Source: Carya illinoinensis (taxonomy: Eukaryota; Streptophyta; Magnoliopsida; Fagales; Juglandaceae). Taken from it: 64,000 nucleotides of DNA. Of the stretch, positions 38,101 through 48,538 are shown in pieces. Under the pieces are notes generated by a model. It saw only the letters and a list, made by a program, of their open reading frames with translations. It made no database searches and had not been told where the DNA came from. How positions within the stretch are numbered: position 1 is the first letter of the stretch; each line of letters begins with the position of its first letter. The stretch is taken from positions 39,078,864 through 39,142,863 of the forward strand of contig NC_056762.1 of NCBI RefSeq assembly GCF_018687715.1, in the 5' to 3' direction. Position numbers and translations under genes: made by a program.

Positions 38101-38160
38101 ATGTCATTTTACATGTTGCACTCCAAACTATTAAAATTTAGTAGATGTCACTAACGAGTA
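35119..38160. other. Intergenic, no gene recognised
   Basis: GATC- and GTAC-rich patches, a TA run at 37386-37407 and AT-rich MITE debris at 37185-37280. 36750-36960 is less AT-rich with a 70-codon frame without motif. Confidence 0.45.
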
Positions 38161-38168
38161 ATCATGTG

Positions 38169-38844
38169 TAGGGGTGGGCAGCGTGGCTTTGCACCCCGCC
38201 CCAGTCTGCCCCACCCCTGCATGGCGGGACGGGCAATGCATCTAGCACTCCTAGGGGTCAGCATTTCTCCCACACCGCCCCCCTTATATTTATATATTAT
38301 AAATAAATATATATTATATATATAAATAAATATTTATATATATACAAAAACATTAATATATTTATATATATATAAGTATATATTTATATTTTACAAACTG
38401 TATATATATAAATATGTATATTATAATTTGTTAAACTTGTTCACAAAGTATGTACTAGCAAATTTAAAAAATTCATAGTTTAAAAATTACAATTTACATA
38501 AAATATGCATTAGCAAATTCAAAAACTATATAGTTTAAAAACTACTATACTACAATTTACACAAAATATACACTAGTAAATTTAAAAACTTCATAAATTT
38601 TAAATTATAGTGATATTTACAAATTTAAATTTATAATTTAGATCTAAAAATATATTTTTGATCACTTTTAGACCTAGAAATAATTTTTAAATCTAATAAA
38701 ATGTAGTCTATATTTTAAGTGAACATGAGGCAATCCGCCCCGGACCCGAGATGCCGGGGCAGGGGGCAAATGTGAAAACCCCCCGGTCCCATGTGGTGCG
38801 GAGAGGGGGCTACCTCTTCCCGTATGGTGCGGATAGCACCCCTA
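38169..38844. mobile_element. TAGGGGTG-ended hAT-like element with AT-rich core
   Basis: The ends TAGGGGTGGGCAGCG and GCGGATAGCACCCCTA are inverted over the outer 8 bp. Subterminal arms are GC-rich (38180-38285 and 38735-38835, with GCCCCGCCCC / CCGGGGCAGGGG tracts), while the core is nearly pure AT. A tandem repeat of about 55-63 bp occupies 38442-38610 (TAGCAAATT(T/C)AAAAA units). Flanks ATCATGTG and ATTGTGTA match only partly, so the duplication is decayed or the boundary is off by a few bases. Confidence 0.55.
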
Positions 38845-39062
38845 ATTGTGTAGTAAAAAAGTATAGAATTTCTTATAATTAGAGGGTGAAAAAGTGCGTT
38901 TTTTCATTTTCTTATCTCTTATTGACTGTCTCGTATTATGGAAATATTTGTGTTATTTAACGCTTGAGATTTAAAAGGAAATTAACCATATCCCCCTGTG
39001 TGGAGTTGGAGGACATCATCTTTAGAATTCAGTGGGGCTCTGATAAGCTGGTCCAGGCCCAG

Positions 39063-39539
39063 TTAGTGAATGCAATGCCCATCTTTGTAGATGCTGAGCC
39101 CATCATAGAGCGTCTCTTTCTTTGACCTCAGCCCAATTTTCCAATCAAGCTCTGGATTGACTTCCGGCCTCTCCTGGCGATAAGTGTGGGTAGCGTTTGG
39201 CCCATCATGGATCAATTTGAGACGGAGAGACGAACAAGAGTCTCTTAGGAGTGCCGGCAAAATGGATTGAGATCAGAAAGGTTACCTGCTTACTTACCTG
39301 CATGGTTTTTGACATTTAATTCTAATATTTTTCTGAAGAATAAAGCTAGCACGAGGTCACAGATTCAGATGCTTGAGAGTCTGTTTGAATGACAACACAA
39401 TTCAGATAATGATGGTCCATTGAAGCTTAGCTTTTCTTCGAATGTGGCAGTCAAATCTAGGTTATTGGTTTCTGACATACTGTTTCGTCTATCCCATGTG
39501 CTTACCATCTGCTGTCAATTTGTCTTCTTTCTTAGGCAT
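39063..39539 (-). CDS. Possible two-exon unrecognised small gene (weak)
   Basis: On the minus strand, ATG at 39539 opens MPKKEDKLTAD and meets a good donor (exon 39506-39539, G|GTAAGC). An acceptor ...CCTAAGAG at 39242 would join in phase to a frame ending at 39063 with NATHTYRQERPEVNPELDWK and then SKKETLYDGLSIYKDGH before the stop. The product would be about 71 residues. I recognise no family. The support is splice phase and a modest rise in GC only, so a chance arrangement or a gene fragment is plausible. Confidence 0.2.
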
Positions 39540-41102
39540 TGCTGACACCAATGCGCGCGGTACGGTTGCTCCTCTCTTTGAGGTTTCAGATCACTTTCTC
39601 ATTCGCTGATCGGATTCGAATCGATTAAATTGCTCAGTCATCTCTTATTGCTCTGCTCTGCTCTGCCACATCGAGTTGATTCATCTGTCTTACTTGCTTC
39701 TGTGGCAGAAAGTAACTGAATGAGAAAGAAATGGTAGGAAATCTCAGGGAAGTCAATCTTCTTCTGCAAAAACATAAGAAAGTGCACATCTGTAGAGTAG
39801 TGTTTTAAAGTTTAGTAGGTGAAAGATTGGTTGCCATAGCCTGCTTGGGTTTAAGAATACGTTTCTATGTTTCATTGACTCATTATTTTTGCTGGATGTA
39901 TTTCATTTCTTTATTATTTCTGATTTGAAATAGGGGTTGGAAAAAAGAAAAAAGAAAAAGACTAAAATTTGCATAATCATTGATAAAATATCTGGCTTTA
40001 TGCATTGAGATATGCTTTATCCAGATTCAGTGCTGTTGGTTGACTGATTAATTGTTGCTTCTTGCATTCCTTTCGATTTTGAAAAGATAATCAGATAATA
40101 ATGGTAGGCTGATAGTTATCATTGCAATCTGCTGGTTGCATCATGGCCAAGTTGTTGCTATTATGATGGAAATGGGATGCACACCAAAGATAAAAAGAAA
40201 GATAAATCAATACCTGATCCTCCAGTTCATTGAATTGACAAGTGGGGTGGACATTTCTTCTCACAAAGAATTATAATCCCACCCCAAAACCATGAAAAAG
40301 GGTATATTCCCAAAAAAGAAGAAGAAAGAAGACCACTGATGAGTGATGATTGATGTTATTAATCTTTTTTTATTGTTATTTTTGTCACTAAGAAAAAGAC
40401 ATACATGCTTTTTTAAGTCAAGGTTATGTTTACTATGTTATGAAATTGCATATGCCAAAGTCTCTGTTCTTCTGCTTGTCGATTATAATAATTTGGGTTG
40501 TAGCCTACAGCTAGGTCTGTGCTGGGGTCCAACCATGGACACCGCACTTTGAATATATATGTCTATTCACAAGAGAATTGTGGCAATTTTGTTGAAACCA
40601 TGGACCTGTGTATCGATCTTGTCAATTTGTGGGACACTTACATAGTTGCATACGTGCTTTTTTATGATTGTTACTTGAATCCAGAAAGACTGGCCTTCCT
40701 GCAAAAACTAACCCAATCTATGTTGGAGTACAGACTACAGACAGCTTTAATGGGAGCAAACAATCATTGAAAGCTAGTTAGATTAAAATCTTGTGTTGAG
40801 GTCAGATTGACTAGGTTTGCTTTTAATTTTAACTTAGTCGAATCTTCTGTGAGCAAACACAACTTGATCTGTTGGCGGTAGACCATGGAATGCAGGCTCA
40901 CTACACACAGGAAAATGCCCAGTATACATGAGCTCATTGTCATGGCTTTTGGAACGACTCTTAGTTCATTTCTTCCCACGTGGTAATTGGTTGTAAACGA
41001 TGATTCTGATCATCTTATTTTGCATTAATTACTGAAATGAACTATTTCTTGCGAGAGACTCTTTTAACTTTTCTTCTCAATTGCCTCTTTTGTTTTCACA
41101 GA

Positions 41103-41262
41103 TATAAATTAGATGAGAAGAGATGAAAATTGAATAAAATATTATTAAAATATATTTTTTTAAAATTATTTTTATTTTAAAATTAAAAAAAAATTAATTT
41201 AATTTTATCTTAAGATTTGAAAAAATTATAATGATTAGATCAGATAAGATAAATATAAAATA
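41103..41262. repeat. AT-rich MITE family A, copy 6 (opposite orientation)
   Basis: GATGAGAAGAGATGAAAATT then GAATAAAATATTATTAAAAT, the complement of the core in the other copies. Confidence 0.5.
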
Positions 41263-41305
41263 TTAAACCCACACATGAGGACTCCCAAAAGCGGCACCTG
41301 ACAGT

Positions 41306-41430
41306 TTTTTTTTACTTAATAATTAAGAAAATATATTTTTAATAATATTATGAATTTTTTTAATATTAAAAAATACATGATAAAAAATTTAATAAAATAT
41401 ATTATCGGAAGCCCCATGTGGGGCAGTAGA
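41306..41430. repeat. AT-rich repeat family B, second copy
   Basis: Its right end GAAGCCCCATGTGGGGCAGT is a small palindrome. See the copy at 15411. Confidence 0.45.
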
Positions 41431-44230
41431 ACAATTCTAAAATGAATTGATAAGAGTTATTAAAATGAATTAGATTTAAGTTGCGTTTAAGCAATGATGT
41501 GATCTTAAATATTACGTAAATAATAATAATATTAAACAATATTTTGTTAATAAGAAGAATAAGGAGAAGAAGAAAAAATAATAATAAAGAAAAAAAAAAA
41601 CTAACAACGGGATCTCGAGCTCGTTCTATCCTAATTTACTCGTATGAACAAAGATTCAAAGGTAAGGTCTCAGTCCACTGTGTTTGATTGATGTGGCTGC
41701 TAGTGTACGACAGTACCCACGTGTAGGCTACTAAAACCACTCATGTTGCTTGATATTTGCAGGACTCCATTCAGCTTTTCTTTATTTGTTATTTTATTTT
41801 TGACGAAATAATGTAAAGGTGACTCTATAGCAACCGCTGTGAGCTCTGTTAGGCTTTCGCTTAGTATTTTTTTTTACTTCTTTTTATATATGTATCTTTT
41901 TAATATTTTTTTAAAAAATAAAAAAATTAATAATATTATTAAAATACACTTTCTAAATCATCAAATAAAAAAAAATCCCAATAAGAACTCCCAGTAAAAA
42001 GAATAGTATTTTCCATAATATAATTATTAATGATGGAAAGAAAAATAATTCCTTTTAGTGTAAACTTGTACTTGAAGAAAAATTTAGGACAAACACATTT
42101 TTAATTAAAGAAATGGTAGTTATAATTTCAAGATGTGCGAGTTTTATATACCTATTTTTTTTTTTTTATAAAAAAAGTAAATTTGAACACATAAAAAAAT
42201 ATTTTTTTAATAATTAAATTTAATTTTTCTAAAAAAAATTATATGAGACTTTCACAACATAAAACTATATCTACCCTTACTCTTTTAATTATAACAAAAA
42301 TAAATAAACCAGTCAGTCTAGAAAATTTGAACTCTTGGCTAATTTACAACGCTACCTGGCTCTTGATCTCGTGCCTGTGGCTTCGAGCACGGACCAAACG
42401 CTGCAACGTACGTGAGCCACTTATGAACTAAGCAGTAGGGCTCAAGCCTCATTGATTACGCCAGCTCTGAATATTTAATGATATGTAGCTTGGGAATGCA
42501 GCCCCATAACTGCAAGCATGCGATTCAAACATGGAAGGCTTACAGAATTTGATCTTACACATGCATTGATATTAATATTAATATTTGTATTGGGAAGCAG
42601 TACTGGCAGTAGCTTGGTATGCATTGTAAGTAACTTCAAAAATGATTTTGGACAGGAGCTCTTCAGCTCAGTTTGATTACCTTCTGAACAAAAAGCTATC
42701 TGCTTTCGACTAATGAGCCAAATTGGATGATTGCCAACAGTACTGAGGACGACTGGAATTGCCTTACATGTTTTTTCTACTTTATCAGTGTCCCCAGCTG
42801 ATTACTGCCACAATCGGAGGACCTGGGCAGAGGTTTTCAGACCAGAAAGACTGACAGTATTCAAACAGAAACATAGCAAGAGTTAGAGGAGACGACGACA
42901 CTTCATGCGCATCATTTGAAGCTCTGACATCTTAACCCCACCACTTTTTTTTTTCCCCTGAGCTAGGCTGAATTTACTCTGCTCACACAGAGAGAGAGAG
43001 AGAGAGAGGTAGGTGCTTTTAAGTTTAGAGTTTAAGCCACTTCGTTTAATGATCATGTCACGACCATAATAAAATATTCCCTGCGGATTTATCTTTGGAA
43101 CCCAGTAAAATGGATCACTTTGTACTCGAAATTCGGCATGGAAATAGATGCTGCGGTCATGTAGTAAGATAATCTACTTTAAATTACTCAATCTTAGCCA
43201 ATTACAAATGCAATATCGACGTTTTTAACCATATTTGCGGGTGGAATAAATTTTTGTTGCTATCCAACAGAGATAGCATTTTGTCTTTATAATTGTTTTA
43301 ACCAAGGCATTCAAGGGTACGTACATTTTCATAAGTCATTAAAAGCTACAGTGGCAGTACTGCATTCAACATCAAGCACTAGGTGTCAGATCATACAAAA
43401 AAGCTCGAGCTTCTGGCCGGGTGCGAGATTAATTTGATCAAAAGATACCTGCGCGCAAGATCATGCATGCTACAGAAATGTTTCAGCCACTAATTTCCAT
43501 TTATTTCTTGATGATGAATATGAAACTATATTAAAATTGAAAAATTTAGTTGCAAGTATAATTGTATATTAATATATGTATAAATTTAATGTGATTGATC
43601 AAAAAATAAATTTTATTGAAAATAATATTAATTTAAATTTTAAATATAAAAGAATCAGTATTAGTAAGCAGATTAATACGCAACTCTATTTATACGTAGT
43701 AAAATTCTATTAAAATTCAAGCCGGCATATCTTTCTGTTCAAAAGAAGGGGAAAAAAAATAAAAAAAATAGACTGATCACTTTAATTAGGCATGCACTGA
43801 ACCATTCCCTGTCTGATAATTTCAGTACGGCCCTTCAAATTACATGTTAAACGATGAAAAAATGTCTATATATCCCATTATCCAATTGATGTTGAAATCA
43901 ACAAATTGGTGAGTAGTTAAGGCGTAGGAATGCACTAAGTTGTCAGAATTAATATAATAACTGACAATAAATAAACATTTTTCTTATAGTTATATATGAA
44001 ACTCATTAGATTTTTATCAATTTCCGTGCAGATTCTTATTGTGCAGGGGATAAGATAGCGTTATGTCCCATACATCAAAAATACAAACTGAAATATTTCT
44101 ATTCAACACCAGCCTGCAGCACATATATATATATATATATATATTGTACTACCCGTGCATGGCATGTCTTCGATCCAATGTCGACCCCATATATATACGT
44201 TAATCACAAACTAGTTACCGTATTACTCGC

Positions 44231-45328
44231 TAGGGCTGTTCATATGGGCCGGGTTTTATTCGGTCCAGTCTAGAATCCGGACAAACCGAATTCTGGTTAT
44301 TGGTTCCGGATTGGAATAAATCCGGTCCGGTACCCGTATCTTTAAATTCGGGTCTATCTGGCCCAGATGCGGTTTTAAAACCCGGGTACCGAATTTAAAA
44401 TCGGTACCCGGGTTTAATATAAAAGTAAATTATTCATGTCCCGCTCCTTCGTCCTTCCCCCAGGCCCCAACCCCACGGTTACACTCTCACAGACAGGACT
44501 GCTCTTATCTCTTCTCTCTGCTCTGCTTTCTCCCTCTGTGGTCCATTTTAGTTAAGGCAATGGAACCACACTGTCCGATTCGGATTATCTCTCAGTCTCC
44601 AACAAACCATATCCCGGTAATAGAAAGTGCGAGCAAAATGTTCGGACCGGAGGAACCGAACTCCGGCGGCTTACTTCCCAAGTCAACGGGGCCACAGATA
44701 GTAAAGAAGGAGAAGGAAGGAGATGAGGAGGAGGCGGAGGCGGAGGCGGAGGCGGAAGAAGAGAGAGTGGTGGAAGCGTTGGATCATGGACTTCGTGATC
44801 TTGATGGTTCCTAGCCGTTGGATCAGGTCTCCTCTGTCTCCAATCACAACGACGGCGATAAGAACAATAACCAGTATCCCATGTCACCGCTTTACCTCTC
44901 CTGCTCTGACCAGGGCTTCTCTCATCTCTGGGCTTTCCTTGACGGAAATGACGACGTATCGTATGACAACGATGGGAATATCAGCAGCAGAGAGGTGGTT
45001 TCGGATGTGAAGTTTGAGAAGGAAACCCATGTCAAAGACATTGAAGGTGAGTGTCCAGTGTGTTTGTTGGTCTTTGCCGATGACGAAGAAGTGAAGCAGC
45101 TGAGCGTCTGCATATAAGATTAGGCAGCTTTCTTTTAAAGTGAAAAAAAAAAAAAATGGGTTCAATCCGAAACCCGGAATCCGGGTTTTACAAAACCCGG
45201 ATTCATCCGGGTTCCGACCCGGATATGACGCGGGATAACCTGGTCCAGTTTCCAGCCCGGATTTCAAATCCGGGTTCCGGTTTGGGTATACCCGGGTTCC
45301 CGGGTCGGAACCCGGATGAACAGCCCTA
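44231..45328. mobile_element. Non-autonomous hAT-like element carrying a RING-H2 gene fragment
   Basis: The ends are inverted: TAGGGCTGTTCAT at 44231 and ATGAACAGCCCTA ending at 45328, a perfect 13-bp terminal match. Both arms continue into GC-rich subterminal repeats built from CCGGGTT/AACCCGG units (44250-44410 and 45160-45320). Flanks TTACTCGC (44223-44230) and GTACTTGC (45329-45336) match at 6 of 8 positions, compatible with an aged 8-bp hAT duplication. The middle (about 44430-45150) is unlike the arms and looks like a transcribed plant gene 5' portion. No transposase is encoded. Confidence 0.75.
44560..45117 (+). pseudogene. Captured RING-H2 E3 ligase gene fragment, stop codon inside, RING truncated
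   Basis: One reading frame runs from ATG 44560 to a stop at 45115-45117, interrupted by a single in-frame TAG at 44812-44814. The upstream part has an acidic run of Glu-Ala repeats encoded by a GAGGCG-type repeat. The downstream part ends with ECPVCLLVFADDEEVKQLSV-C, the first half of a RING-H2 finger (Cys-x2-Cys and the third Cys). The His pair, the last Cys pair and the Trp-Leu region are missing, because the sequence breaks off immediately after the third Cys. A pyrimidine-rich leader (about 44440-44555) precedes the ATG, suggesting promoter-proximal sequence was captured too. With half a RING and an internal stop it should not be an active ligase. Parent gene not known. Confidence 0.7.
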
Positions 45329-45377
45329 GTACTTGCGACCGACACCTTTAATTACTTAGATGGGATTATGAGCTACT

Positions 45378-48300
45378 CACTACAACATAATTGATCTTTT
45401 GTGACAATGGAAAATGTCACAAAAAATGAGCAAAATGTCACTAAAGGTATTTGGTGACAGTTCGAAACTGTCATGATTACCGTCACCTAATGTGCATCAC
45501 AGAAAATAATTGGTGACAGTTTATTATTCAACTGTCACAAAAAATATTTTTAGTGACGGTTGGAGGTCTTTCCTTTGATATCATGTTTGAATGTGAGATT
45601 TTTTGTGACAATTGAAATCTGTCACAAAATGTAATAATAGAACGTTCGAATGTTAACCTGACTGATTGACATTCAAATGAGAAAAATTGACGTTCGTTGG
45701 TTATAGTTCGAAGGTATCATATTTACATTGGAACGTCAAACAAAACGTTCGAACATAAATCGTTTAAACATTCAAACGTTGTGTTCGTTTTGAGAGTGAA
45801 TATATTTGAACGTTGGGTCGTACATTTGAACGTTATTTCGTAATTTTGTGTAAGTACATTCAAACGTTAGTTCTAATGTGAACCAACATTCGAATGTTTG
45901 TTATATAGTATAAATCAAAAATACTATTTTCATAAAATTAAACAAATATACAAATTATATCATCATATTATACCATCAAATTAACAACTAATAATGTTTT
46001 ATATAGTTGCAAAATTAGATATTAAAAATTCTATACAATGAGAAAACTGAATTGATTTTATTTATTCTTCTTTACTCGCCCACAGCGATTCTACTGTAGT
46101 GACATAACACGCCCTATCTGAACTCTCATCTCCCTCTGCACTTATTTTTAATTTCACTGCACATTCTTTCGTCCTGGTCTCTATGTTGCTCCTGTAAACA
46201 TATCTCTAAATTAGACTGTTGCTTCAAGAGAGACTCCAACTCTTACTGTCTTAACCTTATATACTCATTTGATAAAAAAAAAATGCTGTAAAATAAGTAA
46301 CGTTTTAAAAGAAATACAAATAAAAATTAAATTAATGACATGTTACATAATTTAATAAATTATTCTCAACATATTCAATAAAAGTTCACAAATTTATTCA
46401 AAATGATATCATATATTTTCACAATATATAAACATACTCACAACTAAATTCACAATATTTTACATATTCCCAATAATTTTAATAAATACTTTAATATACA
46501 AATTCACAATATATAAACATATTCCCCATAAATTAAACTAATTCACATATCACATATACATATGCACAATAATAACTAATTCACAAATACCAAAACATAG
46601 TCACAAAAAAATAACCACAACATATGCTTCAAATTCACATACACAATTGTAAAACATATTCATTTTAATCTATAAATATATACAAATATTTATATTTTCA
46701 TCTTAAGAATAAGCATACACACAACACAATTTTTTTATTTTAATTCATCATATTACATAATCCATATCACAAAGATTTACTTCTAATTCATCAATATAAA
46801 CAATTTAATTCCTTCTAATTCATCAATAATATCCAATTCACAACATATTCACAATATATACAATCAAAATTCACTACTTAACTCACAATATTATACCCAT
46901 ATCTAATCCTTCAAAATCCACAATCAAATCACATTATACACATCAAAATATTCATCATTATCTACAACAAAAGCACAAAAAAATATATAAACATATTAAT
47001 AAAGTTTAGAAATATACCTATCACTCACAATATCTTCTTACAAATCACAAGTTTTGAACAAGTTATAACAATCGATCCTTTAAAAAAATCACAACACTAG
47101 TTAGTTAAAGACATATATATAAAAAAACACAAAATAAATATTATAAAATTGCAAAACATTTAAAGGAAAAAGAGTTTTTCCTTACCAAAATCAATGGAGA
47201 GAGCAAAAATATTAATCCTCTCTCACTCTACTCTCTCTCTAACCCTCTCTCACTCTAACATACACTCTCTCTAACCCACAACCTTCTCTCACCCTCACTC
47301 TCTCTTTCACGCACGGGGGAAGCAAAAGAAATGATTCTGTTTCCTCCCGTGCGTTTATTCATTAAAACCACTCTGATTTGATATGACGTTTAAACGTTTA
47401 AAAAATAACATTCGAACGTTTAAAAAGTAACATTTGAATGTTAAATTTTAACGTTTGAACGTTGTTTAAAAATGAGTAGGAAATTTACCGCATTTTTTCA
47501 CGTTCGAACGTTTATGCATATACGTTCGAATTTTTAAAAAGTAATGTTCGAATGTTAAATTTTAATGTTTGAATGTTATTTAAAAATGAGTTGGAGATTT
47601 TTCGCATTTTTTAACGTTTGAACGTATATGCATATACATTCGAATATTTAAAAAGTAACGTTTGAACATTAAAATTTAACGTTCGAATGTTATTTAAAAA
47701 TGAATGGAAAATTTTTCGCATTTTTAACGTTTGAACATATTTGCATATACGTTCAAACGTAAAAAAAGTAACATTCGAACGTTAAAATTTAACATTCGAA
47801 CATATGTGAAAGAAATGTACTCTATTATTATAAATAATATATAATATATATAGTATATTAACTATATATAATATTAACTATATACTATAATATATACTAT
47901 ATATTAACTATATAATATTAATATATTAACTATATAATCTATTATATATTATATATTATATGTAATGACTATATATATAATATATAATGAGTATATATAT
48001 ACTATATATATTATATAATAAATACTAGACTATATATAGTATAGTATATAGCACTAGACTATATATATAATATATATTATATACTTAACTAGTTTATAAT
48101 ATAGTGTATCATATAGTATATAATATAATACTACTACAATTAGCTTATCCAATTTTAATATTAAATCATTGCGTTTTAAATTTTAATCTTTTTAAATTTG
48201 TAATAATTGTTCACAAAGGATGCATTATTTTATTTAAAAAATACAGAAAATTTAAATTATAGTCATATTTACCAAATATTTTATCCAACATTCGAATGTC

Positions 48301-48538
48301 ACTGATTAACGTTTAAACATTGGCACCAAAAAATATTACAATCGCACGTAAAAATCTTTAATATTCGAACTTTTATGTAACGTTCGAACATAAATTTGCC
48401 TACATTCAAACATCAGACGAATTCTTATCTAGATTTAGTGACGGTTTGTATAAACCGTCACAAAAACTGATTTTTTGTGACAGTTTGGAGACTGTCACCA
48501 ATTCTAAAACGTCATTAAATCTCAATTTTGTTGTAGTA
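45378..48538. mobile_element. Non-autonomous CACTA (En/Spm-type) transposon, about 3.16 kb
   Basis: The left end is CACTACAACATAATTGATC and the right end complements to TACTACAACAAAATTGAG, so the termini are inverted with one change at the outermost base. Flanks ACT (45375-45377) and AGT (48539-48541) are a 2-of-3 match to the expected 3-bp duplication. Both subterminal regions carry CACTA-type hairpin units such as TTTGTGACAGTTT...AACTGTCAC (45400-45630 and 48430-48515). The interior is AT-rich and has no reading frame of 60 codons or more, so no transposase is present. A CT-rich patch lies at 47215-47310. Confidence 0.75.
47390..47815. repeat. Tandem array of about 115-bp units with GTTCGAAC palindromes inside the CACTA element
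   Basis: Units begin near 47419, 47536, 47651 and 47761 with AAAAAGTAAC(A/G)TT(C/T)GAA. Each contains several copies of the palindrome-like motif AACGTT(C/T)GAACGTT and a TTTCGCATTTTT segment. Diverged single motifs also occur at 45640-45900 and 48290-48420. Confidence 0.8.

Larger units (their letters stand above)
39540..44222. other. Intergenic with AT-rich repeats
   Basis: 39560-39720 is CT-rich and could be an untranslated leader. A (GA)n run lies at 42991-43008. Short frames such as 40519-40770 show no motifs. Repeat copies are listed separately. Confidence 0.4.

Noticed and set aside
44585..45345. Minus frames of 100 and 153 codons
   Set aside because: Proline and Pro-Gly repeats are the antisense of the captured Glu-Ala run and of the GC-rich transposon arm.
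45378..48538. LTR retrotransposon interpretation
   Set aside because: The ends are inverted, not direct, repeats, and carry CACTA-type hairpin units.
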